In this document: positions 9,816-21,615 of the stretch, piece after piece | Layout: each line of letters opens with the position of its first letter | Numbering within the stretch: position 1 is the stretch's first letter | From: Miscanthus floridulus | Lineage: Eukaryota > Streptophyta > Magnoliopsida > Poales > Poaceae | NCBI RefSeq assembly: GCF_019320115.1 | Contig: NC_089598.1 | Coordinates: forward strand, 87,931,560 to 87,995,559 | Direction: 5' to 3' | Length of the DNA stretch: 64,000 nucleotides | Translations under genes and position numbers: made by a program | The notes under the pieces: model-generated | The model's input: the letters and a program-made list of their open reading frames with translations, nothing else | What the model was told of the DNA's origin: nothing | Databases searched by the model: none

Positions 9816-12000
9816 AATTTATGCATGCTTTCTCCTATCAGTTTTGCTATCAACTCCTCGGTCTTTAGTGACACCTAACCCCAGCAATGGCAAGGGGTCA
9901 GGCCTCACTCGGGGGCTGGTAAGAGCATATCTATCCAGTAGACATTCTCTATGCCTGACCCTTTCTCACATTAAGACCTAGAAGCGAACGCTGAGTAAAA
10001 CTAGTCGAACTGCAAGAAACCTACACCCCAGCGGCTATGGCATTTTTGCTCACCAGCATAATCAGAGTTTTTTCCTGCACCTCGAGCTTCTTAAGCCTTA
10101 ACTACAGAAATAGTTAGAATGCATTTAAGAGTATATCCACCTAGCAAACATTCTCTGTGCCCGATCCTCTCTCACGTTAAGATCTAGAAGCAAGGGTTGT
10201 AGAAAAGAACGCTGAGTAAAACTGGTCGGACTGCAAGAAACCTACGCCCTAGCGGCTATGGTGTTTTTGCTCACCAACGTGATCAGAGTTTGTTCACCTA
10301 CACCTCGAGCTTTATGGCCTTAATGACGGAAAGGGTCAGAACGCATTAACCTTTTTATACAAAAAGGGGATAAGGGATAAAAATATGTTTGGATATAACA
10401 AAATTTAAGAGCTTGTCCATTTATTACAAGTTCACCGCCTGGCTTATCTGCCTAACTAATTTCTTGGGCAGGATAATCTCGTCCTCTATCTCTATAGGTA
10501 AGTCCTATGCCTGCGGATCACCCAAGTCGATTGGATGGCTCGGCCCACTGCCAAGAGATGGGTAAGGAGCAGTAGGATGCCCCATGTGAGTTATGCTGAC
10601 CCCGTCATGAATGATGGACCTGGATTCCACTCAAACATATATGGTAAGAGCTCCCTGCACCCATCACTCGAGCCATCAAGGTAAGTCCTATGCTAGCGGG
10701 TCACCCAAGTCGATTAGATGACTCAACCCACTGCCAAGAGACTAGTAAGGAGTGATAGGATGCCCCATATGGGTAATGCCGACTCTGTCACAAATGATAG
10801 ACCTGGATTCCACTCGGACATATCCGGTAACTTTACCGACCCCCACTTTACTTCTCCAGTGCATGAGCATTCATTCATCCATTCTCATACATCCAATCAT
10901 CGTATATGCAATTATTACATCACAACGCTTGCGAAGCGATAGTCATCTCATTCAACATGAGCAGCGACTGACCAGGGTTTGAAGGCTAGCCTGTGAAGGG
11001 CTCGAAGCAGCCTCGTGTCGAACAGAGCCAGGGGAGAAAATGTAGATGAGCCCCAGTGGCCTTTGCCTGACCCGCTCAAAAGTAGACAGGGTCATTTTGA
11101 CCTTCTCGTTCGATCCTAACCTCAAGCCATGCCCACAGAATCTCCATCGAGGGGAGGCCAGTGGACCACCTGAGTCGGTCTCTAGAATGACTCAGGCATC
11201 TGCCAGGAAGCGGGTTAAGGAGCAGTGGAATGCCACATGAGGGCTATGCTGACCCCATTATGAACAACAGACCCGGATTCCACTCAGACTGCCTATTAGC
11301 AAGCTCACCGAGTGTGACACTCGAGCCATCGAGGCAAGTGATGTTAGCTCAACCCCTCCGATTACGGAAACCACGGACAGGGTGACAATCACAAAGATGA
11401 GCTGACCCCTCGACTGGACCCCTGCAACGTGTGGGGGCTTGAGGGAAGTTGAACTCGCAAGGAGACCGAATACATGGTCATAGAACAATGGCTCGGATCC
11501 TAGGGAGGCGGTACGTACAAAAACTAAGAATAACGTTTCTACAAAAATGCTTTCTCCCACTAGTTTCGCTATTGTCTCCTCGATCTTTAGTGAAATCTGA
11601 CCCTAGCAATGGCAAGGGGTTGGGTCTCACTCAGGGGCTGATAAGGGTATATATATACCCTTTCTGAAACAGTCGCTGTGTCTGACCCTTTCTCACGTTA
11701 AAAACCTAGAGGCAAGGTTTACGGAAATGAACGCTGAGTAAAACAGGTTGGACTACAAGAAACCTATGCCCTAGCGGCTACGACACTCTTGCTGACTTGC
11801 ATGACCAGAGTTTTCTCGCCCACACCTTGAGCTTTACAGTCTTAACAAAAGGAAGGGTCAGAGTGCATTAACCCCTTTTTTACACATAAAAAGGGAGAAT
11901 GAACAAATTCATTCAAACCAAAACAAAATAACAAACTTGTTCAAATGAAACAAAAGGGATGGAACTCGTCCACTTATTACAAAGGCGCCGTCCGACCTAT
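9816..12000 (+). repeat. Post-pol non-coding region with two interleaved repeat families
   Basis: One unit of about 200-235 bp (motifs 'aacgctgagtaaaac', 'actgcaagaaacct', 'tagcggctatgg', 'agggtcagaacgcatt') occurs at about 9925-10131, 10132-10365 and 11640-11875. A second unit of about 150-180 bp (motifs 'tcacccaagtcgatt', 'gactggtaaggag'-like, 'gacctggattccactc') occurs at about 10499-10680, 10681-10835 and 11165-11335. Copies also contain 'actcgggggctg', resembling the element's polypurine tract. No protein is supported here. Confidence 0.65.
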
Positions 12001-12009
12001 CTAACTAAA

Positions 12010-13836
12010 CTAATCCTTTAGAGGGATGATTTCATCCTCTATCTTGGTAGAAAGGTCATGCACCAGGGGGGCCACCTCCTCCTCGATGACATCTAGCTCG
12101 GTGTTGATATAGATGGGCGTGAAGCCTTGGCTCATCGTCGCCAGATTGATGTTCTCGTAATGAGAATGGGCGATCACGAATGATCGATGAATGCCAAAGT
12201 GAAGCACGCCCCTTACCATATCATGTGCCTGGTCCATAATCCAGGTGGCGCGAACCACGAGGGAGCTTATCTCCTACTCTGGGGCAAGCTTGAGCTCATC
12301 ACAGACCAGCTAGACGGTGACGCACATGTTGGCATGTTCATCGCTCTCCTTCTAGAGGGTGTCCCTCACCTCACTGAGCTCCTTCTCTAGGCCATGGCTC
12401 TTCACCACCTCTGACCCAAGATTGTCGTCGAGACCTGCCCAAGTCAGATATCGACTGTGTCAAAAGGCCTACCATGAATTCCAGGGAGAAAGACAACAAG
12501 GGAAACCGAGAACTTACCATCCACATCTGCCCAAAGCCTACACACCTCATCGTGCTGTTGGGTCACGTCGGCCTCCAAGGCGCCGGAACCTCCTCTTGGC
12601 GCTGCTCAGACCTCTGTGGCAAGCCCAGGCAGACACGCCGTCCGCTTGTAACCTTCAGGTTCCTCTCCCTCTAGAGCTCCTTCTCGAGGTGGCTGACCCC
12701 CTATTGAGCAGTCAGGCGTGCTCCTGGTGAGCCAGCTCAGTCCTTGTGTGGAGCTCCTCTATGGCTCGGAGCAAATCAGTCCCACTCCTTCCGTAGTTGT
12801 TTGGCCTCCACGACGTCCGTGTGTGCCCTCTCAATCTGGGCCATGAGCTTCTCTTCATCCTTGTGAGCGTCATCAGCAATCATCCTTCTCCCTAACTCAG
12901 AGGTCGACCACCTCCCGAGCGGTAGGGGCAAGCTTAGCCACCTCCTAACGGGTAGCAGTGAGCTATGCGGCTAGCCCCTCACTCCACCACGTCTCCTCAG
13001 CAAGGAGCTAGGACTTCTCTCGGCTATGGGCCATAAGGACCTGCGAAGAAGACATGACTTAGAGGTGAGGAAAGAGAACATGGGGGTCGAAAGCATGATC
13101 ATATCATACCTGGCCAACCGGGGCGATGATGTCACGCATCGAGCCTAGCATGGTGGTTAGGGCGTGAACCGTGTCCCCAACTTGCATGTGGATGCTTCCC
13201 CATTCCCTTTCCTTTGTCGCTTCATCAAGGGTAGCCACCCGGACCAGAGATCAGGACATCCCCACGTCGACCTCAAGCGGTGCCGACCACTCTGGCAGCA
13301 GTAGCTCCTCTAGAGCGGCTCCTCTAGCGATAGAGGGGGTGGGTGATGCAGACACGGAGGCCTGCCCTATTGTGACATCCACAAAGGATGTCTTGGGTAT
13401 GCCCCCTTCTGTCCACCACGCCATAGACATGGCCACCTACATGGATAGTGGCTCTGGTCGTGCCTCCTCTGCCTACGACGTTGAGGACATGATTGGCCAT
13501 GCCGCGCTCGCTGCGGGCACCCCGGATGCACCCTCCTCCGCCTGCTCTCCTGTGGACACAGCCATCGGCTGTTCCTCCCCGGTTGACACCATGGTCGCCT
13601 CGACGCCTCTCATGCCCTCCACCAGCGCGGTGACAGTCGGCTCTTGGCGCGTTCGTCGGGGGAGGATCTTTTTTGGAGCAAGCCATAGGAAAGTCCCATG
13701 TCCTCCGATGCTGCAAGGGACATGGCGGTCAGTTCATGACAAAAATTCATTAGGACAAAAGGATGATAAAAACTCTTGACTCACCTTGACGTCATCATAC
13801 GAGGATGTTTTGGGGCTGGCTTGCCCGACCGCGGCT
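12010..13836 (-). pseudogene. Antisense ORF of the Tat element, C-terminal part
   Basis: The minus strand at 12010-12258 encodes a peptide with 'HFGIHRSFVIAHSHYENINL', followed by an acidic tail 'EEEVAPLVHDLSTKIEDEI'. This matches the C-terminus of the antisense 'putative gypsy type transposon' proteins (Transposase_28 family) found downstream of pol in grass Tat elements. Weaker homology extends up to 13836, where the frame meets the inserted LTR element; a sequence 'gtcaaggtgagtc' near 13785-13800 (minus) looks like a splice donor. Continuity with 24729-25235 and 34191-35087 is inferred from the two target-site duplications at the breaks. The role of these proteins is unknown. Confidence 0.6.
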
Positions 13837-14197
13837 TGTAACAACTCTGGTGTTACGAGCTCGCTAAGCTCTGAGATTATGGCCTAAGAGATAGATCTAA
13901 TAATATAGTGAGTTCTTTTACGTAGCGTAAAGAGGTGGTGATGAAAACTCCTATCAAAAAAATAGAATGAGTTGTGTTAATTGTTGGCATGAAAACAATT
14001 TCTATGAACAACGACCAATTATAACTGGAGTATAGTGTGGAAACAAAGATTTGAGGACAAGTTACATAGTTGGGCATACAATTTTAAATCTTGGAGAATA
14101 ATAATATTAGCTAGTATTTTTGGGAAGCTTGGAAATCAAATTGAAATTAAATACACTCTTCACAGTTAAGTCGGCAAACAAACAATTTAAGTTTAAA

Positions 14198-14381
14198 GTG
14201 CTATCTTTGTTAAATTATATAGTGGAACATACTTAAATAGTGCTTTAATATTTTGTTCCTATGGGTTAGTACGAAGTATGGACTAGGTCGTGCTATCTTT
14301 GTTAAATTATATAGTGGAACATACTTAAATAGTGCTTTAATATTTTGTTTCTATGGGTTAGTACGAAGTATGGACTAGGTC
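14198..14381. repeat. 92-bp tandem duplication
   Basis: Two head-to-tail units (14198-14289 and 14290-14381), starting gtgctatctttgttaaatta, differ at only one position seen by eye (gttcctatg versus gtttctatg). They lie in the AT-rich 5' part of the LARD-like element, and their near identity suggests a recent event. Confidence 0.85.
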
Positions 14382-15079
14382 ATGGTATGTTAGTTAGTTG
14401 AAATTAACATGGCTTAGACCTTTTGTAAATTATGGCAAAAGTGTTAAAAGTTGTAGATCAAACTAAACCCTTATTTTTTCTAAGTGGGAAATGATAGACA
14501 GTGTCGTTCTTGGTGGTTAAATTCCAACAAAAATGGAGTAAGCAGTATGTCTATGTTTTTGCACCATCGATTGCACCACGGCGAGTACATCAACGTAGTA
14601 TGAGTAGTTGTGGTGTGGGTAGAACGTTGTTCTCACAAAAATTACCCGAAACTCGTCAGAACGTGCTGTAAACTACATCGTGGACGTTCTATTCGTGAAC
14701 CCATGATCGGGCGATGAGCTCATGTTGGCGGGCTTGTATCTTCATCTCTAGTCACTCTTGGGGCGTAGGGATTACTTCGCTGGCTAGCTGATAGTCCTAG
14801 TTGCGAGTTGGGATAGTTGGTCGGTCTTAGGTTGGGTTAGGCATAGTTTTTCATTCGCTTAAAACTCATGCACGTCGCCCTTGTCACTTTCCTGTCTGGG
14901 CTCGCGGTCACCGTGTGCACGCGCGTGGTGGGCGTCGGGCTCGGCTGTTGCCGGCCACGACTTTCTCCTTGGGCCTGTGCACGTGTTGTTGCCGCATGTC
15001 GGCCGACGCCGTGGCATGCCCCTCGCATGTTGTCCTGGCCGCGCCGTGCCGCTGTGCCGCGCATAGGGTCGGGCCAGTG

Positions 15080-15472
15080 TGTAACACCCCTGGTGTTATG
15101 AGCTCGTTTAGCACCGCGATTTAGACCTAATTAAAAATTCCAAAAACGGGTTTCTCGGATTTTCGATTTAAAACATACTTGATGCGATGAGCGAATCCTG
15201 TGCGACCCAGTTTTGTGGGCTCGAATCAACGTCCAGGTTAAATTTCAGTGCGTAAAAATATTTAGGAGTGTCGAACAATAATCCTGGCAAATAAATAGCG
15301 AACTGTTTGTTCTATTAGCTTAACAGGAAAAGTAACCTTTATAAATAAAATAAAATCCATTCATAAATAGCACGATATACACATATATAGCTTTTGAATC
15401 AAATTTAAATTCGAGTTTTGCTGAAATTTTCCTGTGCCTAGACGTTGCAATTTGTGTAAATTAGTAAACCAG

Positions 15473-15515
<43 letters not shown>

Positions 15516-15760
15516 TTACGACGATAACTCTAAAGCAAAGGGCCAGAAACGAGCTCCATGATTGAATGTACTGTTGCCTGCTCTACTCGACACTGTTCAT
15601 GGTCATTCATGTCAGCAACGTCCAGATGCCTCTGCTGCCCCCTGTCTGTGTCTGTCTCTGATTTGCTCTTTCGAGCGGAGCAACCAACCTGCCTGAGCCA
15701 GCACGTGTGCTTCTAGTGTTCAGTCACGACACGTAGACAAGGTTAGGCTGGGTCACCTCC
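15080..15760 (+). repeat. Second LTR-like 5' end inside the LARD-like element
   Basis: The sequence tgtaacacccctggtgttatgagctcg closely resembles the element's own start at 13837 (tgtaacaactctggtgttacgagctcg), yet the following bases differ. It may mark the true start of a related LTR inserted into, or recombined with, the first one. No matching 5-bp flanking duplication was found for this start. A (TA)n microsatellite occupies 15474-15513. Confidence 0.45.
15474..15513. repeat. (TA)n microsatellite
   Basis: About twenty uninterrupted TA units in the AT-rich part of the LARD-like element. Confidence 0.9.
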
Positions 15761-16682
15761 ATGTCGTTGCTGCTGCTCCAGCTCCGCAGCGCTGCCCTTC
15801 TTTTTCTTCCCCGTGTAAGCGTGTCGTGTCTACGTGTTTCCACCCACCCGGGCCGCAGTGCCCCACCGTGCTACGCCTTCGGCCGTCGCCCGACCACCGC
15901 GTGTGAGCACTGCCTCTCCTTTCCCCACGACCTGATCCGGCGTCTACTCCTCGCTCTCACGCTCACCTCGGTGCTGTGTCTCTCTACTTGCTTCTGCCGC
16001 TGGAGGCCGCAGTCGCCGCGCGTAGCTCCGCCTCGCGCGAGCACCTACCCAACTGCGCTATCGTCGCTCGGCCACCAAATGCGCACGCGTCCTTGGTCCC
16101 ATGGTGGACCCGCTGCTCCGTCTCGCCTCGAGCGCACGCGAGCCCCTTTGCCATTCGCGTGCGCATGCGTGCTCCCGCGGTCACGCTGCACCGCTGCCCC
16201 TTCGACCGGCGCATGGTCACCTGCACGTCCAAGCCTCACGTGTCCCACAACGCCCGGTCGAACTGCGCCACACCCTCTGCTTGTCCGCGCCCGCCGTTGC
16301 CGACCCAGACATCGTGCCGCGTCCCGCAGCGCCCCCACCTGGGCTGCGTTCGCTGGTGCCGGTGCCCCTGCCGCTTCTCCTTCCAACAGCCGCTCCCCAG
16401 CTACCTCGCACTGGAACACCGTAGCTCCTCCCATGCCCGCGCACCGGCGTCCCCACCACCGCCCATGGTGCACCCATGCGCGCGCGAGCGTACTGCACCA
16501 CCGCGTGGCCGTCCCCGCCGTCGTCCGCCCTTGCCCGCCCCCACCTACACCTCGCCGCCGAAGCGCCCCCATCGTAGCGCTAGGTCACCGCCGTTGCCGA
16601 TTGCTGCCCCACGGTCCCGCTGCGCTGCCCCGTCGTGGCCCGCGCCTTCCCTGCGCCGAGTCCCGTGCCGCTTCACCTTCAC
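15761..16682 (+). other. GC-rich insert upstream of the P450 fragment
   Basis: This 0.9-kb GC-rich block contrasts with the AT-rich element around it and leaves long frames open on several strands (one of 318 codons, 15761-16717). The frames are Pro/Arg/Ala-rich and show no domain I recognise, so their length probably reflects GC content. It may be the decayed 5' part of the same captured gene as the P450 fragment at 16683-17165, or a separate captured piece. Confidence 0.45.
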
Positions 16683-17165
16683 CATCATGGCCGTTTGCCT
16701 GGATGCGCCGGACCTAGTGTTCAGGAGCTACGGCGAGTAGTGGCGCCAGCTCCGCAAGCTCAGCGTGCATGAGCCTTTGAGCGCCGCCCGTGTGCAGTCG
16801 TTCTAGCGCATCCGCAAGGAGGAGGTGGGGCGGTTCATGCAGAGCCTCGCAACGTCCACCACCCTTGGCACCGCTATCGACCTATCCGAGATGATCTCTT
16901 GCTTCGTCAACGACACCTTCATCAGGGAGTCCATCGGCAGCCGGTGCAAGTATCAGGCGAGTACCTAGATGCCTTGGGCACTGCGATGCGGATGGCCATG
17001 AAACTAAGCGTAGCTAACATCTTCCTGTCATCCAGGCTATTGCAGAATCTTAGCACGGCGCTACGCAGGGCGAGGGCGTGCCGCGACTGGATGGCGCACA
17101 TCATTGGCCAGTCTTTGCCGCCGGTGCTTGCTCTGCTATGGAGGATGAAGAAAAGGGTATAAATC
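16683..17165 (+). pseudogene. Cytochrome P450 gene fragment (CYP71-like)
   Basis: The conceptual translation shows the P450 helix B'-C region: 'DLVFRSYGE', stop, 'WRQLRKLSV' (the WR(Q) heme-propionate motif), 'LSAARVQSF', stop, 'RIRKEEVGRFMQSL', then 'FVNDTFIRESIGSRCKY' and, after a one-base frame change, 'EYLDALGTAMRMAMKLSVAN' and 'RRARACRDWMAHIIGQ'. This is about the second quarter of a CYP71-clan enzyme; the I-helix, ExxR and Cys-heme motifs are missing. One stop replaces the Gln of 'SFQRIR' (CAG to TAG) and another the Tyr of 'GEYWRQ'. It sits inside the arm of an LTR element, so it looks like a transduplicated gene fragment and cannot encode a working enzyme. Confidence 0.8.
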
Positions 17166-17249
17166 CAAGACGTAGTTTTATACAGGGTCCTTATTGCGAA
17201 ATACTTGACTCGTTTGAATAGTGAACTAGATCGTAGGTTGATTAGCTAA

Positions 17250-19711
17250 AAACTGGGGGCCTTTTCTTCAAAAACACGCGTCGTGACTGGGCCACGCCGC
17301 GCATGGGCCTACGGCCTGTGCAGTCGGCCACACACCCGCTTGGGCTGATCTAGGCAGCCTACACTAGGGCCATGAGCGCGCGCTGTGCTTGGGGCCACTG
17401 CGCGCCTGTCCATGCTAGGCCGCTAGGCCAGTTAGTTGCCGCCGTCCCCCTTTTTCATTTTGAGGTATTTTCTAATTGAATGTTGAAGCAAACTTGCAAA
17501 ATCAATATAAAATTGCGTAGGTGTTCAAAAATGATGAAAACAATTTTGTTAGTCGCATAAAATCATGATCTACCTGTTAGTATGTTTTGTTCACATAGTT
17601 TGATAATATTCTTGGAAGCTATATAATTAATTTAAGGTATTAATATGGTAAAAAGATAACTTGTAGGAAATTATTGTGATAAATTGGTAATAGTGTTGGA
17701 GCTAAAATTTCTATAGTAGGCTCCCAGCTATATTAGGTACTCACTGTAGTTTTTGTAGTTCCAAAATAATTGGTTGCTAGATAGATAATGATGCTCTATT
17801 TCGAATAAAGATTAAATCGTTAGAACAGGGAAAGTAACTCCGTGGAATTGTATAACTAAAACACTTGTGGGGGAAATGACACCTTTCTTGACGATGTTGA
17901 TGCATAGTTTAGTACGGACATCGTTAGAGCGAGCTCGTTAGCTTGTGAGGCGTGATCGAGTTTCTAAGCATTTCGGCTATCATTGATTATTTACATCTAT
18001 GCATTTGCATCAATGCATATCATATTTGTACGATAATGGAGCAACAGATCAATTAAAGGATGATTAGAAATTCGAAGATGGTGTAATGGTATTCTCTCCA
18101 GGAGATGATGCAATGGGTTTTCTATTCAGATGATGGTGGATGATCTGATGATGCAGATACTAACTCTTAGTATATCTTACCCAGGCAAGCCCTGGTGCAT
18201 AACCCCTACTTTTCTACAGTTTAAATTATATTTGTGCATTAAGTTTTAAGGAGTTGAATGAAACCCACTTGCATAAATATATCTTTATCCTATAAGTCTT
18301 ACTAGTATGATAGGATCATGTAGATTGCTATGCTACAGGACTCCGGTAGAAGTCGAGTGATTGCCTGTCACTCGCGAGAGATAGGAAATATATTACTGTA
18401 TTATTATGACTTGAAAAATATAAATGGTGGAAAGGAAATTGGTGACCAGGTAGGGATATGGTTTGGGTATTGGTGGGTGTAAGAGGTTGTGTCGCCGTGG
18501 ACGCGGGGCATAGCTTAGTTACACTGTTTTCCCTGTCAGTGTCGATTACGGACTGATCGTTGCATAAGCCATCGAGGCAAGTCACAGACTTATTATCCCG
18601 AGCACATACTTGGGTATGGGCGCTTGGAAGACTTGTTGCTCTCTTGTCATGGGTTCTGGCTCTTTTTGGACTGACTCTCAGGGTTTCTTTTTGGTAGAGG
18701 AGGTCCTTGCACCGCACTGAGTCTGGGACTCAGGTGTGGGGGCATGGAGTCCCAGTTTGGACAGGGACCTATGACCCTAGGACAGGAGAGTGATTGGTTG
18801 GTCCTACTTGTGCCTTGGGTACAAGCGGAGCGTGTGTTTTCGGGGTACCCAGCTAGGGGCATTGATTCGTGAATCGCTAGGCGATCCGATACGGCTTGAT
18901 TCACGCCTAGCACCATAGTAAGAACTGAAAGATGGAAGATAAAAAGAAAAGGAAATCTGATTGCTTACCACCTGCTTGAAAGTAGTACAGGTGCTTACAT
19001 AGAATGGTTAGTTAATGAACCAATGCGGCTATTAATAAAAATCGAATATAAGGACGCACGCTTAGTAATGCTTCCTGCAAATGCAATAAACCCACAAGCT
19101 AGATAGCCTTGCATATCCTTAGAGTCTTTTCTTTCCTCCTGTCGGTTAAGTCTTGCTGAGTACAATTGAGTACTCAGGGTTTTATTCCCCCTGTTGCAGG
19201 TGACAGGTGAATGCTAGAGCTGACCCTTGTGTGTGGATACCTCCTGGTGGACTTAGTGAGGATTCCTTTACGCTGCGATCATAGTTTTTATTTACAACTC
19301 TCACCAAATGCTTTTATAAATGAAAGTTTCATAATCTATTGTCATAGTTTATATATCAATACTTCATCGTGTCATGTTAGATATTTATTTCCGCTGTAAT
19401 TCGGATCGCTTGTTATATTTCGCTGTTCAATTAAATTGTTTATACTCTGATAATATGTTTATATTCCACTATTGCAAATGATAAATATTATACTCTGATG
19501 TTACATGCAAAGTGATGTAAGAAATGGTTAAGAATGATGTAAGCTTTATTATCTCATTTGTGATCCTGATGGCAAAAATGTGGATTTTTGGGTTCTCCCC
19601 TGGGGTGTGCCCGACAGGACTACGTAATTTTGTGTTCTCCTTCGAGTGCTTAGTGTCTAATGGAAGACGAGCACTCCTAGGAGGCATTAGATTAGGCGGT
19701 TCTGCCCCACA
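17250..19711 (+). repeat. Left long arm (LTR 3' part) of the LARD-like element
   Basis: This arm matches 22440-24728 over its length, with shared blocks such as 'taagttttaaggagtt', 'gtacaattgagtact', 'cttaccacctgcttgaaagt' and 'gtgtctaatggaaga'. It ends tctgccccaca. Similarity by eye is moderate, so the element is not young. Short open frames in it are not supported as genes. Confidence 0.65.
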
Positions 19712-19760
19712 ATGCCTTGGCGGTTGCCGTCGGATCGACGTGGCGCTCTTCTCGCTGTCT

Positions 19761-20278
19761 AATCCAGCTACCATCGAGTCGCTAGCGGTCTTCCTTGCCT
19801 CATCGCGTGCCTGTCCATGTTGAGATGTCATCACTCCTCTCACATCATGTAATGCCTTGACTCCACGCAGCGGCTTGCGCTTGGCTCTGTTTCACTGCCG
19901 TAGACATTGTCCGCCCGAATGAGCCGTCCCATCCCGGTAGCTCACGACCGCTCCCTCCGAGCCATGTCGTGAGCTTGTCCTCGCGTATTTATCGTAGCCT
20001 CGGCCGGGTTTGGCTAGGTCAAGCATAGCCATCGCTGCCTGCCTTGATCAGTAGAGCTACACCATTTTCACCTTGCTCACGGTCTGTTGCACGCCACCCT
20101 GGATCAGCGCTCTAGCAGCTAATTAAGAGCGATCGCTTGCGTGCTGACTTGTATCAGGGCACCGATGCACCTCGTAGGTGGCCAATTTGGCAATTTCATC
20201 ACCGCCGACCATAGGCACCGCCACAGCCATAGGTTTGGGGTAAGTCCCACTCCGTGGGAAAAGAATCAAATTGAGGGT
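19761..20278. repeat. 518-bp direct repeat, copy 1
   Basis: It begins aatccagctacc and ends '..agaatcaaattgagggt'. It is repeated at 21616-22132 in the same orientation with scattered substitutions. The copies flank a SIRE-type solo LTR exactly and belong to the internal region of the LARD-like element. No coding frame is conserved between copies. Confidence 0.8.
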
Positions 20279-21114
20279 TCAAAGGATCTAACAATGCCTA
20301 GAGGGGGGTGAATAGGCATATCTAAAAATTAACTGCAAATACAAAGTTCAAATTTGTCAGTCAATGTTGGAAGTCCTGGCGTTTGGGTTGAAACTCCCGA
20401 CGTCATCAGAAGTTCTGGCACAAACATCAGCAGTCTCGACGCCTACGTGAACTATAAAAGCACTGCCAAATTTAACTTTGTGGATTAATAATCTTACAAC
20501 CCCACTTCCTTGTGGTTTGGTGAAGAGGTTGGGTCACTCCCTTGATGCCATAATGTCTCCAAACCGTAGATCGAGTCCAAACCCTAAAATGAAGTTCAAG
20601 AGAGAGAGAGAGACAAACAAATACAAGTAATCTCTAGCAATCACAACAACAAGCACACGAGACACAATGATTTATCCTGAGGTTCGGCAACCCCATAAAG
20701 GAGCTCCTACGTCCTCATTGTTGAGGTGACCACAAAGGTCCGAGTCTATTCCACCTCCTTGCCTCTCTCAAAGTGACCACAAAGGTCACTTCAGCTTTCC
20801 ACTAAGAAATCAAAGGGTAATACAAACTTTCCAAGGCTCTTCCATAAGATGGAAGCTCTTGGGCAATGCCTAGCCAACTAGGGGCAAAGCCCCAAGAGTA
20901 ATAGACGCAAAACCAACCGGCTTGATGAAGAAATCAAGTGCTCAAGCTTGCCAAAGTGATTCTCTCACTTAATCCACTCTCCTTTCACTCAAAACCCTAA
21001 GGACATCGAAGATTGGAGCAAAGGAGGGAGGAGAGGGGTGACTTTCTTGTTTAGGAGCTGTTGGGATGAAGTTAGGTCAGTTGTGAATGAGTCTGTGATG
21101 GTTAGAAGTCAAGA

Positions 21115-21132
21115 GAGGGCTATTTATACTCT
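21115..21132 (-). promoter_or_regulatory. TATA box of the SIRE-type solo LTR
   Basis: On the minus strand the sequence reads gagtataaatagccc. Directly upstream of it (21160-21600 on the plus strand) is the array of inverted-repeat motifs described separately. Confidence 0.6.
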
Positions 21133-21159
21133 TAGTAGAAATCTAACCATTCAGATATA

Positions 21160-21600
21160 CATCGGAAGTTCTGACGCAGATCTCGAGACTTTCGACGTTA
21201 ACAGAAAGCACTATTCACACATGGTCAGAAGTCCACGTGTGCAAGTCAATGTTGGAACTCCTAACAAACGTCGGGACTTCCGACGATCGGGACTCCCGAC
21301 GTACGTCGGGACCTCCGACGTGCACAGTCAATCAACCAGTAAAGCCATAGGTGTCAGGACTCCCGACAAGGTCCGGGACTTTCGATGGTCGGAAGTTCCG
21401 ACGAATGTCGAGACTTTCGACTAGGGCAGATAGCCGGCCAGCAGAGCCACAGGTATCGGGACTCCTGGCTTAGGTCGGGACTTCCGACTATCAGGAGTTC
21501 TGACTCACGTCGGGACTTCCGACGTCCTCAGTCACCACATAGGCTAAGTGACTGGGAGTCAGAACTTTCGGCTTGAGTCATGACTTCTAACTATCGGGGG
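21160..21600 (-). repeat. Array of short inverted-repeat motifs in U3 of the solo LTR
   Basis: Many variants of a self-complementary core, such as gtcgggacttccgacg, are spaced irregularly over 440 bp ('cgacgatcgggactcccgac', 'gtcgggacttccgactatc' and so on). They lie just upstream of the minus-strand TATA box. The related copia at 25236-34190 has an array in the same position with a different core (accggacg..cgtccggt). Confidence 0.75.
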
Positions 21601-21615
21601 TTTCAGCTTACGTCC

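Larger units (their letters stand above)
20279..21605 (-). repeat. SIRE-type copia solo LTR
   Basis: Read on the minus strand this is an LTR ending ...ctttga and starting tgaaac; on the plus strand it runs from tcaaaggatctaac to ggtttca, close to the tgaaagg...ctttca ends of the copia at 25236-34190. It shares that family's layout: 'tagaggggggtgaatagg', 'acacaatgattt..gaggttc', and a minus-strand TATA (gtataaatag, about 21120). No internal region or matching flanking duplication is found (agggt and gctta). It is probably a recombination relic. Confidence 0.65.

Noticed and set aside
15761..16740. 318- and 254-codon plus-strand frames and a 175-codon minus-strand frame
   Set aside because: Mutually overlapping long frames on both strands in GC-rich DNA; composition is the simplest cause and no domain was seen outside the P450 part.
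20279..21605. Complete small retrotransposon with the 518-bp repeats as LTRs
   Set aside because: The 518-bp copies lack TG...CA ends and a promoter, while the middle part has LTR features itself, so the middle is the LTR and the flanks are something else.
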